Shown here: piece after piece, positions 30,308 to 40,188 of the stretch
Layout: the number at the start of each line of letters is the position of its first letter
How positions within the stretch are numbered: the stretch's first letter is position 1
Assembly (NCBI GenBank): GCA_902521355.1
Contig: CABYRT010000005.1
Location: 35,716 to 99,715 of the forward strand
Length of the DNA stretch: 64,000 nt
Reading direction: 5' to 3'
Source: an uncultured Pelagibacteraceae bacterium
GTDB lineage: Bacteria; Pseudomonadota; Alphaproteobacteria; Pelagibacterales; Pelagibacteraceae
Notes under the pieces: model-generated
Databases searched by the model: none
What the model saw: the letters and a program-made list of their open reading frames with translations, nothing else
What the model was told of the DNA's origin: nothing
Made by a program: the position numbers and the translations under genes

Positions 30308-31437
30308 TGTTTTTTTAATGATGATTTCTTACATGCATCAATGAATTTAGCAGTCTCCAAACCCTCTTCTTCGTTAGGAAAATAAAATCTTTTTTTTGTA
30401 TTCGTTTTTAAATATTCAGCAAATTCCTTATATATATTTGCAAAAGCATCTAAATATCCTTCAGGGTGACCAAATTTTACTCTAGAAAATTTTTTTGAAA
30501 AATTTGCTTTTGTATATCCTCTTTCTAAAAACTTTACTGCTCCTTTGCTTGGATTGAATTTTAAATAATTTGGATCATTTTGAACCCATTCTAAACTTCC
30601 TTTAGATCCATATACCCTAATTCTTAAACCATAAACACCACCTTTAGCTGTTACACATGTCCACACAATTCCTTTAGCACCATTGTTAAAATTAACAAAA
30701 ACTTGTGCGTTATTATCCATATTAACGTCTTTCGAATATTTGCTTACATCGGCTATAAGTTTTTCTCCTTTAAGGCCTGTAATATAAATTGCTAAATGAT
30801 ATGCGTGCGATCCTATTTCATTGAGAACTGCTGATACACCGACAATTTTTTTATCAACTTTCCATTTAAAAACCTTTTTTGAATTTGTTTTTGAAATTTT
30901 ATTACCATCTGTCCAATCCTGAATATATTCAACGTTGATATATTCAACTTTTCCAATTTTTCCTTTTTCCACTAAATTTTTTGCTTCTCTTACCATTGGA
31001 TAAGATGAATAGTTATGAGTCAGTGCATATTTAATTTTTTTGTTATTCTTTATCGCTTTATATAGTTTTTTTCCCTGATTAAGATTTCCAGCAAATGGTT
31101 TGTCTGAAATTACATGTATATTTTTTTTTATAAAATTCTCTGCAATAATTTGATGACTTGATGGTGGAGTCATTATTGCTACAACATTAATACCATCTTT
31201 TCTTTTCGCTTCTTTTACAGACATCTCCTTGTAATTTGAATAACATCTAGATTTATCTAAACCTATACTTTGTCCAAATTTCCTAGATTTATCAACACTT
31301 CTAGAAAATACCCCTGCAACGATTTCGTATTTGTCATCATATCTAGATGAAATTCTATGAACATGCCCGATCCAAGATCCAGGTCCGCCTCCAACAATTC
31401 CAAGTTTAAATTTTTTAGGTTTAATTTTTTGAAGCAT
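30292..31437 (-). CDS. Gfo/Idh/MocA family oxidoreductase
   Basis: GIVGGGPGSWIGHVHRI; ISDKPFAGNLNQGKKL; NEIGSHAYHLAIYITG. Confidence 0.9.
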   Translation of the reverse strand: MLQKIKPKKFKLGIVGGGPGSWIGHVHRISSRYDDKYEIVAGVFSRSVDKSRKFGQSIGLDKSRCYSNYKEMSVKEAKRKDGINVVAIMTPPSSHQIIAENFIKKNIHVISDKPFAGNLNQGKKLYKAIKNNKKIKYALTHNYSSYPMVREAKNLVEKGKIGKVEYINVEYIQDWTDGNKISKTNSKKVFKWKVDKKIVGVSAVLNEIGSHAYHLAIYITGLKGEKLIADVSKYSKDVNMDNNAQVFVNFNNGAKGIVWTCVTAKGGVYGLRIRVYGSKGSLEWVQNDPNYLKFNPSKGAVKFLERGYTKANFSKKFSRVKFGHPEGYLDAFANIYKEFAEYLKTNTKKRFYFPNEEEGLETAKFIDACKKSSLKKQWVKI

Positions 31438-31463
31438 CTAATATCATAACAAAACTATTATTT

Positions 31464-32366
31464 ATGTCAGTAAAATTAGGTATAGCCCCAATAGCTTGGA
31501 GCAATGATGATATGCCCGAGCTTGGTGGTGATACTCCGCTTGAACAATGTCTTTCCGAAGCTAGTGAATCAGGATTTAAAGGAATAGAATCTGGGGGAAA
31601 ATTTCCAAAAACATCAAAAGAATTAATTCCTATATTAAATAAATATAATTTAAAATTATGTTCAGGTTGGTATGGAGCAAATTTAAGAAAAAATACTTTT
31701 GAAGAGGAAAAATCAAAAATTCAAAATCAATTGAAACTATTTCAAGATTGTGAAGCACCCTGCATGGTTTTTGCCGAAGTTTATGGTTCTATTCAAAGCG
31801 ATCCAAATATAAATTTATCTAAAAGACCTAGAATGGATTTAGACGAGTCTAAAAAATATTATAAAAAAATTTCAGAAATGGGAAAATATCTAGAGGATCA
31901 AAATATGCCTCTTGCTTACCATCATCATATGGGAACTTGCATTGAAAGTGAAGAAGATACAAGAAGATTATTAGAAAATACAGATGGTAGTGTCAAACTA
32001 ACTTTAGATACTGGACACATGTTATTTGCAAAAGGGGATAGTTTGAAAATTTATAAAGAATTTAAAGAAAGAATAATTCATATACATTGCAAAGATATGA
32101 GAAAAAATGTTTTAGATAATTCATTAAATCACGATTATAGTTTTAGACAGGCTTTTTTAGAAGGAGCCTTCACTGTTCCAGGAGATGGTTGTATTGATTA
32201 CAAGCCCTTTTTTGACTTGTTAAAAGAACAAAATTATTCTGGATGGTTAGTTGTAGAAGCGGAGCAAGATCCCGCAAAAGCAAATCCTTTTGAATATGCT
32301 AAAATTGGATACAAATATCTAGTTGAAACTTTAAAAAGTGCAAATTTAGAAATCGAAAATAATTAG
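31464..32366 (+). CDS. iolE: Myo-inosose-2 dehydratase-like sugar isomerase/epimerase (TIM barrel)
   Basis: LGIAPIAWSNDDMPELGGDTPLEQCLSEA; YHHHMGTCIES; LTLDTGHMLFAKGD; FVPGDG-like TVPGDGCIDY. Confidence 0.85.
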   Translation: MSVKLGIAPIAWSNDDMPELGGDTPLEQCLSEASESGFKGIESGGKFPKTSKELIPILNKYNLKLCSGWYGANLRKNTFEEEKSKIQNQLKLFQDCEAPCMVFAEVYGSIQSDPNINLSKRPRMDLDESKKYYKKISEMGKYLEDQNMPLAYHHHMGTCIESEEDTRRLLENTDGSVKLTLDTGHMLFAKGDSLKIYKEFKERIIHIHCKDMRKNVLDNSLNHDYSFRQAFLEGAFTVPGDGCIDYKPFFDLLKEQNYSGWLVVEAEQDPAKANPFEYAKIGYKYLVETLKSANLEIENN

Positions 32367-32867
32367 CTATCTATATAAAGAAGTTAATTCATTATTACCA
32401 GCAGCCACACATGGAGATTTAAAACAAGTACCAACTATCCATTCTGATCCTGGTTCTGCTAGAAAATTTGATGACATTATAAAAATAACACCCATTTCTA
32501 CTGACTGACCGGCTTTTCCTTCTGCTTTTATTCTTGGGTCGGGGTCTGTTTTAACTTTATTGTCGTCTGAAAATGGATTTTCAATCTTAAGATTATCATT
32601 TATATGATTAACAACTTTTTCAGCTATCCATTCAGCATTACATGGATCACCCCAAACAGTAATTTTCCCCTCATCATTATTTCCGCAATTATTAATTTCG
32701 CCATTAATAAAATCGACAACTTTTTTATGATTTTCTTTTACTAAATTTGCGCGAGCTTCAACTTCAGGCCTTGTACTCGCTGTCCATATCAACATTCCTA
32801 CAACATAAACAGCCGATATAATGATAAGAAACTCTAACAATCCAAAATTTTTTAATTTTAAGCTCAT
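32367..32867 (-). CDS. Hypothetical protein with type IV pilin/pseudopilin-like N-terminus
   Basis: MSLKLKNFGLLEFLIIISAVYVVGMLIWT; Glu at mature +5-like position before a hydrophobic helix; four Cys downstream. Confidence 0.55.
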   Translation of the reverse strand: MSLKLKNFGLLEFLIIISAVYVVGMLIWTASTRPEVEARANLVKENHKKVVDFINGEINNCGNNDEGKITVWGDPCNAEWIAEKVVNHINDNLKIENPFSDDNKVKTDPDPRIKAEGKAGQSVEMGVIFIMSSNFLAEPGSEWIVGTCFKSPCVAAGNNELTSLYR

Positions 32868-33823
32868 GAGATTTTTACTATTTTTGACTTTTCCAATTTA
32901 TTATCAAAAAAATCAATAATATTTTGGACTGTTTCAATACCCATTCTAGACAAACATTCTTCGGTAAATACTGCTGAATGAGGGCTTAAAAATGCTTTCT
33001 CATTTTTTAGCAATGGATTATCTAAAGATGGAGGCTCCTTTTCAAAAACATCAAGCCCTGCACCAAAAATTAAATCTTCGTTTAATGCCTTATTAAGATC
33101 TTCCTCTTTAATAATACCACCTCTTGCAGCATTAATTAAAATACAATTTTTTTTCATTTTTTTTATCATTTCATAATTGATTAAATGTTTTGTATTTTCG
33201 TTTAGAGGCATATGAATTGAAATTGCATCCATTTTATTTAAACTTTCATTTAAATCATTAATTTTAGTACCACCAACTTTTTTAATCTCCTCTTCGCTGA
33301 CAAAAGGATCATAAACAAAAATGTTCATTTCTAAACCCTTACATTTTTTAAGTAAGCATTTTCCAATACGACCAAAACCTGCAATTAAGATACTTTTATT
33401 CCATAACTCAATTGTTTTAGGAAGCTTAGTTCTATCACTGAACTTTCCAGTTTTTACAGTCTCATTGTACATATTATTTCTTTTTGCAATGCTGAATAGC
33501 ATGAATAAAACATGTTCTGCTACAGCTTGAGCATTTGCTGTAGCTGTTATTGTTAATGTGATATTGTTTTGCTTGGTTGCTTTAAGATCTATATTGTCAT
33601 AGCCGACACCATGTCTAGATATCACTTTTAAATTCTTAGCTGAGTCTATAATTTCTTTTGACAATTTAGATGTTCTAATACTTATTCCATCACAGTCTTT
33701 TATTTTATCTTTCAAAAATTCTGTATCTGTATTGTCTACAACTTCAAATTCAAAATTTTTATTTCCTTTTAGTAAATCAATACCATGATTATGTATCGAT
33801 CCTATTATTAAGATTTTTTTCAT
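32864..33823 (-). CDS. D-isomer-specific 2-hydroxyacid dehydrogenase (SerA-like)
   Basis: VISRHGVGYDNIDLKA; AGFGRIGKCLLKKC; LINAARGGIIKEEDL; SPHSAVFTEE. Confidence 0.9.
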   Translation of the reverse strand: MKKILIIGSIHNHGIDLLKGNKNFEFEVVDNTDTEFLKDKIKDCDGISIRTSKLSKEIIDSAKNLKVISRHGVGYDNIDLKATKQNNITLTITATANAQAVAEHVLFMLFSIAKRNNMYNETVKTGKFSDRTKLPKTIELWNKSILIAGFGRIGKCLLKKCKGLEMNIFVYDPFVSEEEIKKVGGTKINDLNESLNKMDAISIHMPLNENTKHLINYEMIKKMKKNCILINAARGGIIKEEDLNKALNEDLIFGAGLDVFEKEPPSLDNPLLKNEKAFLSPHSAVFTEECLSRMGIETVQNIIDFFDNKLEKSKIVKIS

Positions 33824-33847
33824 ACGTAAAAGTTTATACTTTATTTA

Positions 33848-34639
33848 TTAATAGGCTTTAGATAATTCTGATTTCACTGTGCCTTTTAAATTTTCAACTG
33901 TATTTTTCGCACCAGCACTTATAAATCTAGAGTCTGCTCCAACTGTTACAAATTGAAAACCTTTTTCAATCATTTTTTTTGCATAGTCAGTACTTCCGTT
34001 ATGAATTCCAGCAAATATATTGTTTTTTTTTGCATGCTCTAATATTCTAAGTATTTCTGAATAAGCTTTAGTATCCTCACCTTTGTCAAAACTAGGCTTT
34101 TCTCCTATAGCCAAACTTAAATCAGCAGGCCCTATGTAGATACCATCAAGGCCTGGGGTACTCATAATTTCATCAAGATTTTCTAAAGCTTCTTTAGTTT
34201 CAATCATAGCCATTTTTAATATTTCATCGTTTGCATGATCTCCATAATCAGGCCCTCCATAGATTAACCCTCTCATTGGACCGAAACTTCTATATCCATC
34301 TGGTGGATATTTACATGCTTGAACAAATCTTTCTGCTTCTTTTCGATTACTTACCATTGGACAAATGATTCCATAACATCCAGCATCTAAAATTTTCATA
34401 ATTTGACCAGGTTCATTCCAATTAACTCTTGCCAAAGGCACGACTTCAGTCGCTGAAATCACTTGCATCATTGGCATTGCATTCGTGTAATCAACGAGCC
34501 CGTGTTGCATATCAATTGTTAATGAGTCCCATCCTTGTTGAGCCATTGTTTCAGCCGAAACAGTACTTGGAATTTGTAACCAACCATTGATTACAGCTTT
34601 GCCATTTTTAATTATTTCTTTGGCTTTATTTTTTCTCAT
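33848..34639 (-). CDS. HpcH/HpaI aldolase family (2-dehydro-3-deoxyglucarate aldolase-like)
   Basis: INGWLQIPSTVSAETMAQQGWDSLTIDMQHGLVDY; ETKEALENLDEI; GLDGIYIGPADLSLAIG. Confidence 0.9.
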   Translation of the reverse strand: MRKNKAKEIIKNGKAVINGWLQIPSTVSAETMAQQGWDSLTIDMQHGLVDYTNAMPMMQVISATEVVPLARVNWNEPGQIMKILDAGCYGIICPMVSNRKEAERFVQACKYPPDGYRSFGPMRGLIYGGPDYGDHANDEILKMAMIETKEALENLDEIMSTPGLDGIYIGPADLSLAIGEKPSFDKGEDTKAYSEILRILEHAKKNNIFAGIHNGSTDYAKKMIEKGFQFVTVGADSRFISAGAKNTVENLKGTVKSELSKAY

Positions 34640-34643
34640 TTAC

Positions 34644-36086
34644 TCAGGTTTTTAGACCCATATGGGTATACTTTATATTAAGGTAATCTTTAATAGCCAT
34701 AGATCCACCTTCACGACCATAACCGGTTTGTTTTATTCCACCGAATGGAGCTTCAGCAACTGCAACTGCAGCTGTATTTACTGCTACACAACCGGTTTCC
34801 ATCATCTCTGATGCTCTATTAGCTTTGTCCATTGAGTTTGTATATAAATAGCTACAAAGTCCCAGGTCATTATTATTTGCTCTCTCTACTACTTCGTCAA
34901 AATCCTTGAAAGTTAAAACGGGCACTAGGGGACCAAAAGGTTCTTCTTTCATAATTGTAAAATTGTCCTGCACTTCATCAAATACGGTTGGTTCAAAATA
35001 ATAACCTTTATTAAATCCTGAAGGTCTACCTCCACCTAAAACAACTTTTGCCCCTTCACTCTTTGTAGTTTCGACTAATTTTTCAATTTCCTCCAAACGA
35101 TTTGCTGTTGTTAAAGGTCCTAAGTCAGTGCCTTCATCCATACCATTTCCAATTTTTAATTTTTTTGCTCTATCTACGAAAGCATTTATAAATTCTTCTT
35201 TTCTTGTTTCTTGAATGTAAAACCTATTTGGGGATATACAAACTTGACCATTGTTACGAAATTTTGCTGTTATTGCCATATCTGCAACTTTATTCATGTC
35301 AACATCGTCAAATACTATAAATGGAGAATGACCACTTAATTCCATTGTAACTCTTTGAACTTTATCTGCAGCTTTTTTAAGTATTAATTTTCCAACACGT
35401 GTTGAGCCAGTTATAGAAACTTTTTTTATTATATCTGATTCAAGTAATTCATTTGATATTTCAGCTGGGTCTCCAGATAATAAATTGACTACTCCATCAG
35501 GAACTCCAGCATCTTTACAAATATTTACAAGTTCCATAACTGCTCCAGGCGTAATCACATCTGGCTTACAAATAACTGAACAACCAGCAGCCAGTGCAGT
35601 TGAAATTTTTCTAGATGCTAAAACTATAGGAAAATTCCATGGCACAAGTGCTGCTACAACACCTACTGGCTGATAGTAAACATGAACTCTTGTTTCTGGA
35701 AATCTACTTTGTAATGTTTCACCATAAATTCTCTTAGTTTCTTCTGCATTCCATTCAAATATATCTGCTCCACCACCAACTTCTCCAATTGCTTCTTTAA
35801 GAGGTTTTCCAACTTCAAGTGTAAGCCATTTAGCCAATACATCTTTTCTTTCACGCATCAAATCTGCAATTTTTCTTATTACATAAGACCTCTGCCATGG
35901 AGTGGTATTTTTCCAAGTTTCGAGTCCTTTCTCTGCTGATTTTAATGCTTTTTGAACGTCAACAGAGGACGCTTTTGATGCTTCTCCTAAAACTTCTTCT
36001 GTTGCTGGATTGATAACTTTATAAGTTTCTTTTTTTTCTGCTTGTTGCCACTGACCTTCAATGAATTGACCAAAATTGCTATACAT
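34644..36086 (-). CDS. NAD(P)-dependent aldehyde dehydrogenase (succinate-semialdehyde dehydrogenase-like)
   Basis: VVAALVPWNFPIV; VSITGSTRVGK; VTMELSGHSPFIVFDD; FRNNGQVCISPNRFY; KEEPFGP. Confidence 0.92.
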   Translation of the reverse strand: MYSNFGQFIEGQWQQAEKKETYKVINPATEEVLGEASKASSVDVQKALKSAEKGLETWKNTTPWQRSYVIRKIADLMRERKDVLAKWLTLEVGKPLKEAIGEVGGGADIFEWNAEETKRIYGETLQSRFPETRVHVYYQPVGVVAALVPWNFPIVLASRKISTALAAGCSVICKPDVITPGAVMELVNICKDAGVPDGVVNLLSGDPAEISNELLESDIIKKVSITGSTRVGKLILKKAADKVQRVTMELSGHSPFIVFDDVDMNKVADMAITAKFRNNGQVCISPNRFYIQETRKEEFINAFVDRAKKLKIGNGMDEGTDLGPLTTANRLEEIEKLVETTKSEGAKVVLGGGRPSGFNKGYYFEPTVFDEVQDNFTIMKEEPFGPLVPVLTFKDFDEVVERANNNDLGLCSYLYTNSMDKANRASEMMETGCVAVNTAAVAVAEAPFGGIKQTGYGREGGSMAIKDYLNIKYTHMGLKT

Positions 36087-36138
36087 ATTTTTTAAATTGT
36101 GTTTAATTGTTAAAAGTTAAAGATTTATATATAGAATA

Positions 36139-37983
36139 ATGAAAAAAATAAAGCTCACTTGTGCACATGCAATAATAAAACATCTTATTGCTCAAAAAAT
36201 TTTAATAGATGGTAAAAAAGAGCAGTTATTTGCTGGAGCTTTTGGTATTTTTGGACATGGCAATGTTGCTTGTTTAGGACAAGCTCTTCAAGAAAATCAA
36301 GATAAATTACCAACTTATAGAGGGCATCATGAGCAAAATATGGCTCTGACTGGAATAGCATACGCTAGAGCTAAAAGAAGAAAACAATTTTTTGTTGCAA
36401 CTAGTTCAGTTGGACCAGGATCTACAAATATGGTTACAGCCTCAGCTGTTGCTATGAGCAACAGATTACCAATATTATTTTTACCTGGAGATACATATGC
36501 AAACAGAATGCCTGACCCAGTTCTTCAACAAGTTGAGCATTTTAATAATCCTGGCATTACTCAGAATGATGCTTTCAAACCAGTAACAAAATATTTTGAT
36601 AGAATTACAAGACCAGAACAAATTTTACAAACATTACCTCAAGCAATCCAAACAATGTTAGATCCAGCAGATTGCGGACCAGCATGCTTATCATTATCAC
36701 AAGATGTTCAAGGTGAAACATATGAATATCCTGAGGAATTTTTTAAAGAGAGAGTTCATAATATAAGACGACCAAGACCTGATGATTTTCAAATAAAACA
36801 AGCGGCTGAGCAAATTAAAAAATCTAAAAATCCTTTATTGATTTCAGGTGGAGGAGTTTTCTACTCTGATGCAATGGAAGATCTAAGTAATTTTGCAATT
36901 AAACACAATATACCAGTTACACAAACAGTTATGGGCTACTCTACAATGAAGAGAGACCACTCTCATTTTTTGGGTCCCATAGGTGGTCTTGGTGGCAAAG
37001 CAGCAAATAATTTAGCAAAACAAACTGACCTAGCTATTGCTGTTGGAACAAAGTTAGCTGATTTTACAACTGGGTCATGGGCAAATTTTGAGAACCCAGA
37101 CTTTTCACTTGTTAGTGTTAATGTCTCTAGATTTGATGCTAGCAAACATTTGGCGCAATCAGTAATAGGTGATGCAAAAGTAAGCTTACAAGAGCTATCA
37201 AACGCTTTGGGAGATTGGAAAGCACCTGATGAATGGCATAAAAAATCAAGAGATGAATTAAAAAATTGGAATGATTATGTAGATAAAGAAAGCGGTCCAA
37301 CTAATCAAGAACTACCTAGTTATGCACACGCTGTAGGAGCAATATATCGTAATTCAGATCCAACAGATATTGCTGTTACTGCGGCTGGTGGATTGGTTGG
37401 AGAAGTTGTACAAATTTGGAGGCCAAAAGAATTAAATACACATGAAACCGAATGGGGTTTTAGCTGTATGAGTTATGAAATTTCTGGTGCATTGGGAGTT
37501 AAAATGGCAAACCCAGATAAAGAAGTAATAGCTTTTGTAGGAGATGGATCTTATTTACTTTTTAATTCAGATATTTATTCATCAGTTATAACAAATAATA
37601 AATTAATAATAGTTTTATGTGATAATGGAGGCCATGCCGTTATTAACAGGCTACAATTATTTAAAGGTGGAAAAGAATTTAATTGTCTATTTAATAGTTC
37701 AAAAGCTCCAAATCTTGTACCTGTTAATTTTGCTAAACATGCAGAGAGTATGGGTGCAAAATCTGAGGAGGTATCATCTATTTCTGAATTAGAAGAAGCA
37801 TTTAAAAGAGCTAAAAAATCTGATGTGACTTACTTAATTTCAATAAAAACTCATTCTTATGAGTGGTTAGAAGGTTCTGCTTACTGGGAAAGTCCTACTT
37901 TAGAAATGCCATCAACAAAAGAAAATGAAGAGGCATTAAAACTTCATAAAGAAGGAAAATCAAAGCAAAGACAAGGTGTCTAA
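36139..37983 (+). CDS. iolD: 3D-(3,5/4)-trihydroxycyclohexane-1,2-dione acylhydrolase (ThDP family)
   Basis: AIIKHLIAQKILIDGKKEQLFAGAFGIFGHGNVACLGQAL; ThDP motif GDGSYLLFNSDIYSSVITNNKLIIVLCDN. Confidence 0.93.
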   Translation: MKKIKLTCAHAIIKHLIAQKILIDGKKEQLFAGAFGIFGHGNVACLGQALQENQDKLPTYRGHHEQNMALTGIAYARAKRRKQFFVATSSVGPGSTNMVTASAVAMSNRLPILFLPGDTYANRMPDPVLQQVEHFNNPGITQNDAFKPVTKYFDRITRPEQILQTLPQAIQTMLDPADCGPACLSLSQDVQGETYEYPEEFFKERVHNIRRPRPDDFQIKQAAEQIKKSKNPLLISGGGVFYSDAMEDLSNFAIKHNIPVTQTVMGYSTMKRDHSHFLGPIGGLGGKAANNLAKQTDLAIAVGTKLADFTTGSWANFENPDFSLVSVNVSRFDASKHLAQSVIGDAKVSLQELSNALGDWKAPDEWHKKSRDELKNWNDYVDKESGPTNQELPSYAHAVGAIYRNSDPTDIAVTAAGGLVGEVVQIWRPKELNTHETEWGFSCMSYEISGALGVKMANPDKEVIAFVGDGSYLLFNSDIYSSVITNNKLIIVLCDNGGHAVINRLQLFKGGKEFNCLFNSSKAPNLVPVNFAKHAESMGAKSEEVSSISELEEAFKRAKKSDVTYLISIKTHSYEWLEGSAYWESPTLEMPSTKENEEALKLHKEGKSKQRQGV

Positions 37984-37988
37984 AATTC

Positions 37989-39143
37989 ATGAATAAAGTT
38001 TTTAAGGTTGGTCTCATAGGATGTGGCCATATCGCAGAAACATATTTTAGAGGACACCAATATTTTAATAATTTCAAAATCGTTGCTTGTGCAGATATTA
38101 ATCAAAAAGCAGCTGAAAAATGTGCAAAATTATACAACATCAAATCAATGACTGTTAATGAAATACTAAAAGATAAAGATATAGAGGTAATTTTAAATTT
38201 AACAATTCCTCAATCACATTATTCTGTATCAAAAAAAGTATTAAATGCTGGTAAGCATGTTTATTCAGAAAAACCATTAGCAACATACTTTCAAAAAGGA
38301 AAAGAATTAGTAGCTTTGGCAAAACAAAAAAAATTATACATTGGTAATGCGCCGGATACTTTTCTTGGAGGAGGTGGACAAAAAGCAAAGGAGTTAATTG
38401 ACTCTGATTTGATTGGACAAATTAAACTTGGAAATGCAATATTTGCATTTCCTGGCGTTGAAAACTTTCATCCAAAACCAGAATCTTGGTATAAAAAAGA
38501 GGGAGGACCAGTAATAGATATGGGTCCTTATTTTTTTACAACGCTTGTTAATCTTTTAGGGCCAGCTAAACAGGTGCAAGGAAGAACATTAACGGCGTTT
38601 AAAAGAAGAAATTATAGAGCAGGTCCAAATAAAGGAAAAACATTTAAGGTTGAAACACCAACTACTTATTTAGCAACAATTCAATTTCATAATGAAGCAA
38701 TTATTCAAGTTACTCTATCCTTTGATGTTATTAATCATCAAAGAAATCATATGGAACTTTATGGAACTAAAGGATCAATTATCGTTCCTGATCCGAACAT
38801 GTTTGGTGGATCTGTTTATATTTCTGTTACAGAGGGTGGTCGTTGGGGTGAACATAAAACTGATAAAATGCATTTAGGAAAAATAAATATTACATCTGCA
38901 AGTGGTAGATCCAATGAGTCACCAACAAATGCTAACTATAGAAGTGTTGGAATGTCTGAGATGTTATATTCAATCGAAAAAAAGAAAAAACATCGATGTT
39001 CAGGAGAGCTATCTCTTCATGTTTTAGATATAATTGAGTCTACTATGAAAGCAGCAACAACTGGAGTACCTCAAAAAATAAAAACTAAATGTGAAAAGCC
39101 AAAAAGATTTACAGAAGAAGAAGTAAAAAAAATTCTCTTATAG
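37989..39143 (+). CDS. Gfo/Idh/MocA family oxidoreductase
   Basis: GLIGCGHIAETYFRGHQYF; YSEKPLATYFQKGKELV; GGPVIDMGPYFFTTLVNLLGP. Confidence 0.9.
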   Translation: MNKVFKVGLIGCGHIAETYFRGHQYFNNFKIVACADINQKAAEKCAKLYNIKSMTVNEILKDKDIEVILNLTIPQSHYSVSKKVLNAGKHVYSEKPLATYFQKGKELVALAKQKKLYIGNAPDTFLGGGGQKAKELIDSDLIGQIKLGNAIFAFPGVENFHPKPESWYKKEGGPVIDMGPYFFTTLVNLLGPAKQVQGRTLTAFKRRNYRAGPNKGKTFKVETPTTYLATIQFHNEAIIQVTLSFDVINHQRNHMELYGTKGSIIVPDPNMFGGSVYISVTEGGRWGEHKTDKMHLGKINITSASGRSNESPTNANYRSVGMSEMLYSIEKKKKHRCSGELSLHVLDIIESTMKAATTGVPQKIKTKCEKPKRFTEEEVKKILL

Positions 39144-39146
39144 ATC

Positions 39147-40166
39147 ATGAAAGATATTGCAATTGTTGATCCGTATCCAAGAACTATGGAGCTTATTTTT
39201 TCAAAATCAAAATTAAATGAGTTAAAAAATAAATTTAAGCTTATTTTCGCCCCAAAAACAAATAAACAAAAATTTTATATTAATAATATTCATAAAGCGA
39301 AATATATAATTGGTCAGCCTGATCTTCCTAAATTTTTATTAATAAAAGCAAAAAAGTTAAAAGCTGTAATAAATGTCGAAAGCAACTTTCTAGATAATAT
39401 GGATTATAATTATTGCTTTGATAAAGGTATTCACGTTATCGCAACTTCACCTGTTTTCTCAAAACCAGTCGCAGAAATTGCGCTTGGATTTACACTCTCT
39501 CTTCTTAGAAATATTCATGGAGCAAATCAGGATTTCATTAATAAAAAGGAAAAGTATGGATTAGATGGAAATCTTAAGGCTTCATTGTTATCAGACAAAA
39601 AAATCGGATTATTTGGATTTGGAGACTTAGGGAAAGCTTTGGTTCCATTATTGAAACCATTTTCGAGTAAAATAAATATCTATGATCCTTGGATACCAAA
39701 CAAAAAAATTATTAATCAAGGATTTAAACCAATTACTTTAAAAAAAATGTTTAAAGAATGTGAGGTTATTTATGTGCTTGCTGCAATTACTACAAAAAAC
39801 AAAGGATTAATTGATAAAAAATTACTCAATCTTATGAAATCAAACTCTCTTTTTATACTAATGAGTAGAGCTGCAGTTGTTAATTTTAAAGATTTAAAAA
39901 ATAGGCTTAAAAAAGGTGATATTTATGCAGCGCTTGATGTTTTTCCGGAAGAACCAGTTAAAAAAAATGACCCAATAAGAAAATTAAAAAATGTTTTATT
40001 TTCTGCACATAGAGCGGGTGCTTTAGATGAGGCATTTAAGGAAATGGGAAATATTGTGTTTGAAGATATGAAATTGATTTCAAAAAATCTTAATCCAAGA
40101 TTTTGTAAAAAAGCTCTAAGAAAAACTGTTCATCTTTTAAGGTCAAAACCTGTTGCAATTAATTAA
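39147..40166 (+). CDS. D-isomer-specific 2-hydroxyacid dehydrogenase family
   Basis: GLFGFGDLGKALVPLL; LFILMSRAAVVNFKDL; AALDVFPEEPV; FSAHRAGALDEA. Confidence 0.88.
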   Translation: MKDIAIVDPYPRTMELIFSKSKLNELKNKFKLIFAPKTNKQKFYINNIHKAKYIIGQPDLPKFLLIKAKKLKAVINVESNFLDNMDYNYCFDKGIHVIATSPVFSKPVAEIALGFTLSLLRNIHGANQDFINKKEKYGLDGNLKASLLSDKKIGLFGFGDLGKALVPLLKPFSSKINIYDPWIPNKKIINQGFKPITLKKMFKECEVIYVLAAITTKNKGLIDKKLLNLMKSNSLFILMSRAAVVNFKDLKNRLKKGDIYAALDVFPEEPVKKNDPIRKLKNVLFSAHRAGALDEAFKEMGNIVFEDMKLISKNLNPRFCKKALRKTVHLLRSKPVAIN

Positions 40167-40188
40167 TTTTTTTTTTAATTTAAATTAA

